Source: JAUXLW01 sp964195005
GTDB taxonomy: Bacteria > Actinomycetota > Acidimicrobiia > Spongiisociales > SHLN01
Direction: 5' to 3'
NCBI GenBank assembly: GCA_964195005.1
Contig: CAXMOO010000083.1
Location: 1-14,264 of the forward strand
Length of the DNA: 14,264 nt
This document shows, one piece after another, positions 12,196 through 14,264 of this stretch. How positions within the stretch are numbered: position 1 is the stretch's first letter; every line of letters starts with the position of its first letter. The translations under genes and the position numbers were made by a program. The notes under the pieces are model-generated. The model did not search any database and was not told the DNA's origin. It was given only the letters and a program-made list of their open reading frames with translations.

Positions 12196-14153
12196 ACGTC
12201 CCGTGCCGAGACCCTCACCTCGACCAGCGACGGCTTGCCCTTGACCTCGAGCGCCGCTGCCAGGGCCTTATCCAACTCGTCGGCTGAGTCGACTTTGAAG
12301 CCCTCGCCGCCGCAGTTGCGGGCGTATTCGGCGAAGTTGGGATTCACCAGGCTGGTTTGCCACACCTGCCGGTAGGCGCCGATCTGCTCACGGCTGATCT
12401 TTCCCAGCTCATCGTTGTTGAGGAGGACATGGGTGATGTCCATTTCGTATTTGACTGCGGTGGTGAACTCGGCCAGGTACTGACCGAAGCCACCGTCTCC
12501 CGAGATGCTCACCACCTTGCGTTCGCCGCGGGTCGCGGCCCAGGCGCCGAGGGCCGCGGGGAATGCAAAACCGATTGACCCCAGGTAGCCCGACATGATC
12601 ACGTCCTGGCCCGGCTTGGTCTCGAAGTAGTGACCGTATGAGTAAGTGTTGTTGCCAACGTCGACCGGCATCACTGCGTTTTCCGGCACCAGGCGACTCA
12701 TTGCTGCGAACAACTTGGCGGGGTGCATGCGCCCTTGCGGGTCGAGGAACTCCGCACGCCGGGCCTTCTCTTCCCGCCAGCGGGCCTTGCGCTCGGCAAT
12801 CTCTTGTCGGATCTCGGGCCGGTCTCGCGGGGTCACACGCTCGGCCAGCATTGCACATGTGACTCCAATCTCGCCCCACACCGGCACCTCGACCGGGTGG
12901 AACTTGCCGAGCATAATCCGGTCGTAATCAACCTGAATGGTCCTCTTCTTGGTTGATATGCCAGTGTGGTTGGAAAACGAGGCGCCGAACACCAGGAGCA
13001 CGTCGGCCCGGCCGATGACCGCCGCCGAGATCGGCGTACCGGATCTACCCAACACGCCGGTGCCGAGCGCGCAGTCGTCGGGAATGACGCCCTTGGCCTT
13101 GAAGGTGGAGAGGATCGGCGCATCGATCTGTTCGGAAAGAGCCATGATCTCGTTGCGAAATGGCCGGGCGCCGTTGCCGACGATTATCACCGGCCGCTCT
13201 GCGCTCTCGAGCAACGCGATGGCCTCGTTGAGTTGTTCGGCGGGAGGCGTTATCTCGGTGGTGGAAATACGACCGGCAATGGGCCGCGGCGGTGGATCGG
13301 CCAGCCCGGGAAGGTTTTGGGTGTCGTCGGGAAAGATCAGGTGGGCGACATCTCGCTTGACGATGGCGTGTTTCAAGGCCAGCGCCATCAACTCGGAGGC
13401 GTTGTCCGGGACGAGCACAGGCTGGCTCCATTCGGCAACGGCTTCAAAGGCGGCTGCGGTGGGTATCTCCTGGAAGGCGCCAGGACCGAGCACCTGAGTG
13501 TCGACCTGACCGGTGAGCGCCAGAATCGGCACCCGATCGACCTTGGCGTCCCACAATCCAGTTAGGAGGTTGGTGGCCCCCGGGCCGGCGATGGCAAAAC
13601 ATGCTGCCGGACGATGCGTCAGCTTGGCGTATCCGCTGGCGGCGAAAGCCGCGGCTCCCTCGTGACGGATCCCGAAGTACCTGAGCCGACCGTCCTCTTC
13701 TGCGTGTTGCAGGGCTTCGGCGAGGCCGAGATTGGAATGCCCAACCATTCCAAAAACGGTGTCCACACCCCAGCCGGTCATGACGTCCACCATTTGATCC
13801 ATGAGCGACACTCTGTCTTCCATTATCGGAAGCTCGACGTAGAGCCCGTCCTCCCTCTCCTCGACCCGGAAACACGTCGCGACGTCTCCATAGCCTTCCG
13901 GAGGCGCCCCGGAAAGAGGGTCATATTCGTAGCCGTGCCAGGGGCAGATGAGCCAACCCCGTTCGATTTCGCCGTCTCCGAGCGGCCCCCCCTGGTGGGG
14001 GCAGTGGTTGTCCAGCGCGCCCCAGCCATCCTCGGTGCGGGCTACGGCCAGGGCACGGTTCCCCACGATCACCGTGGTGATGTGGCCCGGCTCCAGATCG
14101 CCCGGATCAATCTTGTGCCACTCGGTGGCTGAGCCGCTTTCCTTCAAGCCCAC
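12192..14153 (-). CDS. Rieske [2Fe-2S] domain fused to ThDP-dependent oxidase/synthase-like enzyme
   Basis: The product has 653 residues in two parts. Residues ~10-108 are a Rieske ferredoxin-like domain with Cys51-x-His53, 16 residues, Cys70-x2-His73. Residues ~112-650 form a complete three-domain ThDP enzyme of the pyruvate oxidase / acetolactate synthase superfamily: catalytic Glu165 in RHEGAAAFAASGYA, AGPGATN (189-195), GAFQE (225-229), the central nucleotide-type domain (~303-440), and the ThDP/Mg motif from GDG (552-554) to NN (579-580). The GMVGHSNLG region (135-143) looks closest to PoxB-like proteins, but the PoxB C-terminal membrane peptide is absent. Substrate and FAD content cannot be read. 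I infer a soluble decarboxylating enzyme with a built-in electron carrier. The GTG at 14153 follows an in-frame TAA four codons upstream; AAAGG abuts it, so a TTG at 14147 is an alternative start. Confidence 0.92.
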   Translation of the reverse strand: MGLKESGSATEWHKIDPGDLEPGHITTVIVGNRALAVARTEDGWGALDNHCPHQGGPLGDGEIERGWLICPWHGYEYDPLSGAPPEGYGDVATCFRVEEREDGLYVELPIMEDRVSLMDQMVDVMTGWGVDTVFGMVGHSNLGLAEALQHAEEDGRLRYFGIRHEGAAAFAASGYAKLTHRPAACFAIAGPGATNLLTGLWDAKVDRVPILALTGQVDTQVLGPGAFQEIPTAAAFEAVAEWSQPVLVPDNASELMALALKHAIVKRDVAHLIFPDDTQNLPGLADPPPRPIAGRISTTEITPPAEQLNEAIALLESAERPVIIVGNGARPFRNEIMALSEQIDAPILSTFKAKGVIPDDCALGTGVLGRSGTPISAAVIGRADVLLVFGASFSNHTGISTKKRTIQVDYDRIMLGKFHPVEVPVWGEIGVTCAMLAERVTPRDRPEIRQEIAERKARWREEKARRAEFLDPQGRMHPAKLFAAMSRLVPENAVMPVDVGNNTYSYGHYFETKPGQDVIMSGYLGSIGFAFPAALGAWAATRGERKVVSISGDGGFGQYLAEFTTAVKYEMDITHVLLNNDELGKISREQIGAYRQVWQTSLVNPNFAEYARNCGGEGFKVDSADELDKALAAALEVKGKPSLVEVRVSARDV

Positions 14154-14192
14154 CCTTTCGTCTTAGATGAAACTAGTGCGAGTGGTCTGCAC

Positions 14193-14250
14193 GTGGCATT
14201 CGCCGTGGCGAGGGCTATTGTTACGCCCGATCCTGATCCTTCTCGAGGAG
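14193..14250 (+). promoter_or_regulatory. Promoter and ribosome site of a gene starting at the right edge
   Basis: GTGGCA (14193-14198) and TATTGT (14216-14221) are spaced by 17 bases and match the consensus at 4 of 6 each. A strong GAGGAG (14245-14250) lies 7 bases before a GTG at 14258. The arrangement points to a plus-strand gene divergent from the Rieske-ThDP gene. Confidence 0.45.
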
Positions 14251-14257
14251 ATCTCCG

Positions 14258-14264
14258 GTGGCCG
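14258..14264 (+). CDS. Probable start of a further gene (two codons only)
   Basis: GTG GCC at the edge is placed exactly where a start codon is expected after the GAGGAG ribosome site. Nothing can be said about the product. Confidence 0.3.

Noticed and set aside
10950..14153. A thiamine-related cluster (YjbQ plus ThDP enzyme)
   Set aside because: The genes are on opposite strands, the YjbQ thiamine-phosphate synthase activity is marginal in the family, and no other thiamine gene is present; proximity alone is not enough.

Overview
The window is a high-GC bacterial chromosome segment that reads as Actinomycetota. The main evidence is the block metG-tatD-rsmA-ispE-tRNA-Gln-glmU-prs, an arrangement known from mycobacteria and other actinobacteria. 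Several starts also look leaderless, with a TAnnnT box 6-7 bases before the ATG, and the envelope proteins carry Thr-rich stretches. I lean to Acidimicrobiia or a neighbouring deep lineage, but this is inference, not a marker-gene result.

Layout. (1) 1-723, minus: the N-terminal part of an exported, threonine-tract, membrane-anchored protein that runs off the left edge. (2) 724-1048: a 325-base divergent spacer with a likely minus-strand promoter and, at 844-936, a multi-hairpin RNA candidate that is better paired on the plus strand. (3) 1049-2353, plus: a lipoprotein that looks like a zinc-metallopeptidase relative whose zinc ligands are all replaced. (4) 2354-2680, minus: a small DUF192 protein, divergent from rsmI (2742-3578, plus). 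(5) 3575-3811, minus: an AbrB-type regulator with a C-terminal CxxC/CxxC knuckle, divergent from metG. (6) 3934-10341, plus: the core operon, nearly gapless with 8, 8 and 4 base overlaps and a tRNA-Gln(UUG) between ispE and glmU. (7) 10342-10949: about 600 bases without a credible gene, holding two tandem copies of a ~195-base repeat, an inverted short relative, three G/C-rich hairpins and four copies of a 15-base motif. (8) 10950-12195, plus: a YjbQ-family protein and a class I methyltransferase. (9) 12192-14153, minus: a 653-residue fusion of a Rieske [2Fe-2S] domain to a thiamine-diphosphate (pyruvate oxidase / acetolactate synthase superfamily) enzyme. (10) 14154-14264: a divergent spacer with a promoter, a strong ribosome site and probably the first codons of another plus-strand gene.

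Function. The core operon combines translation (methionyl-tRNA synthetase, 16S rRNA dimethylation, tRNA-Gln; RsmI lies just upstream), isoprenoid precursor supply (IspE), the peptidoglycan precursor UDP-GlcNAc (GlmU) and PRPP (Prs). The flanks are envelope proteins and accessory metabolism. The least ordinary elements are the Rieske-ThDP fusion, the 844-936 RNA candidate, the 10342-10883 repeat cluster and the zinc-site-less lipoprotein. No mobile element, CRISPR array or defence system was seen.
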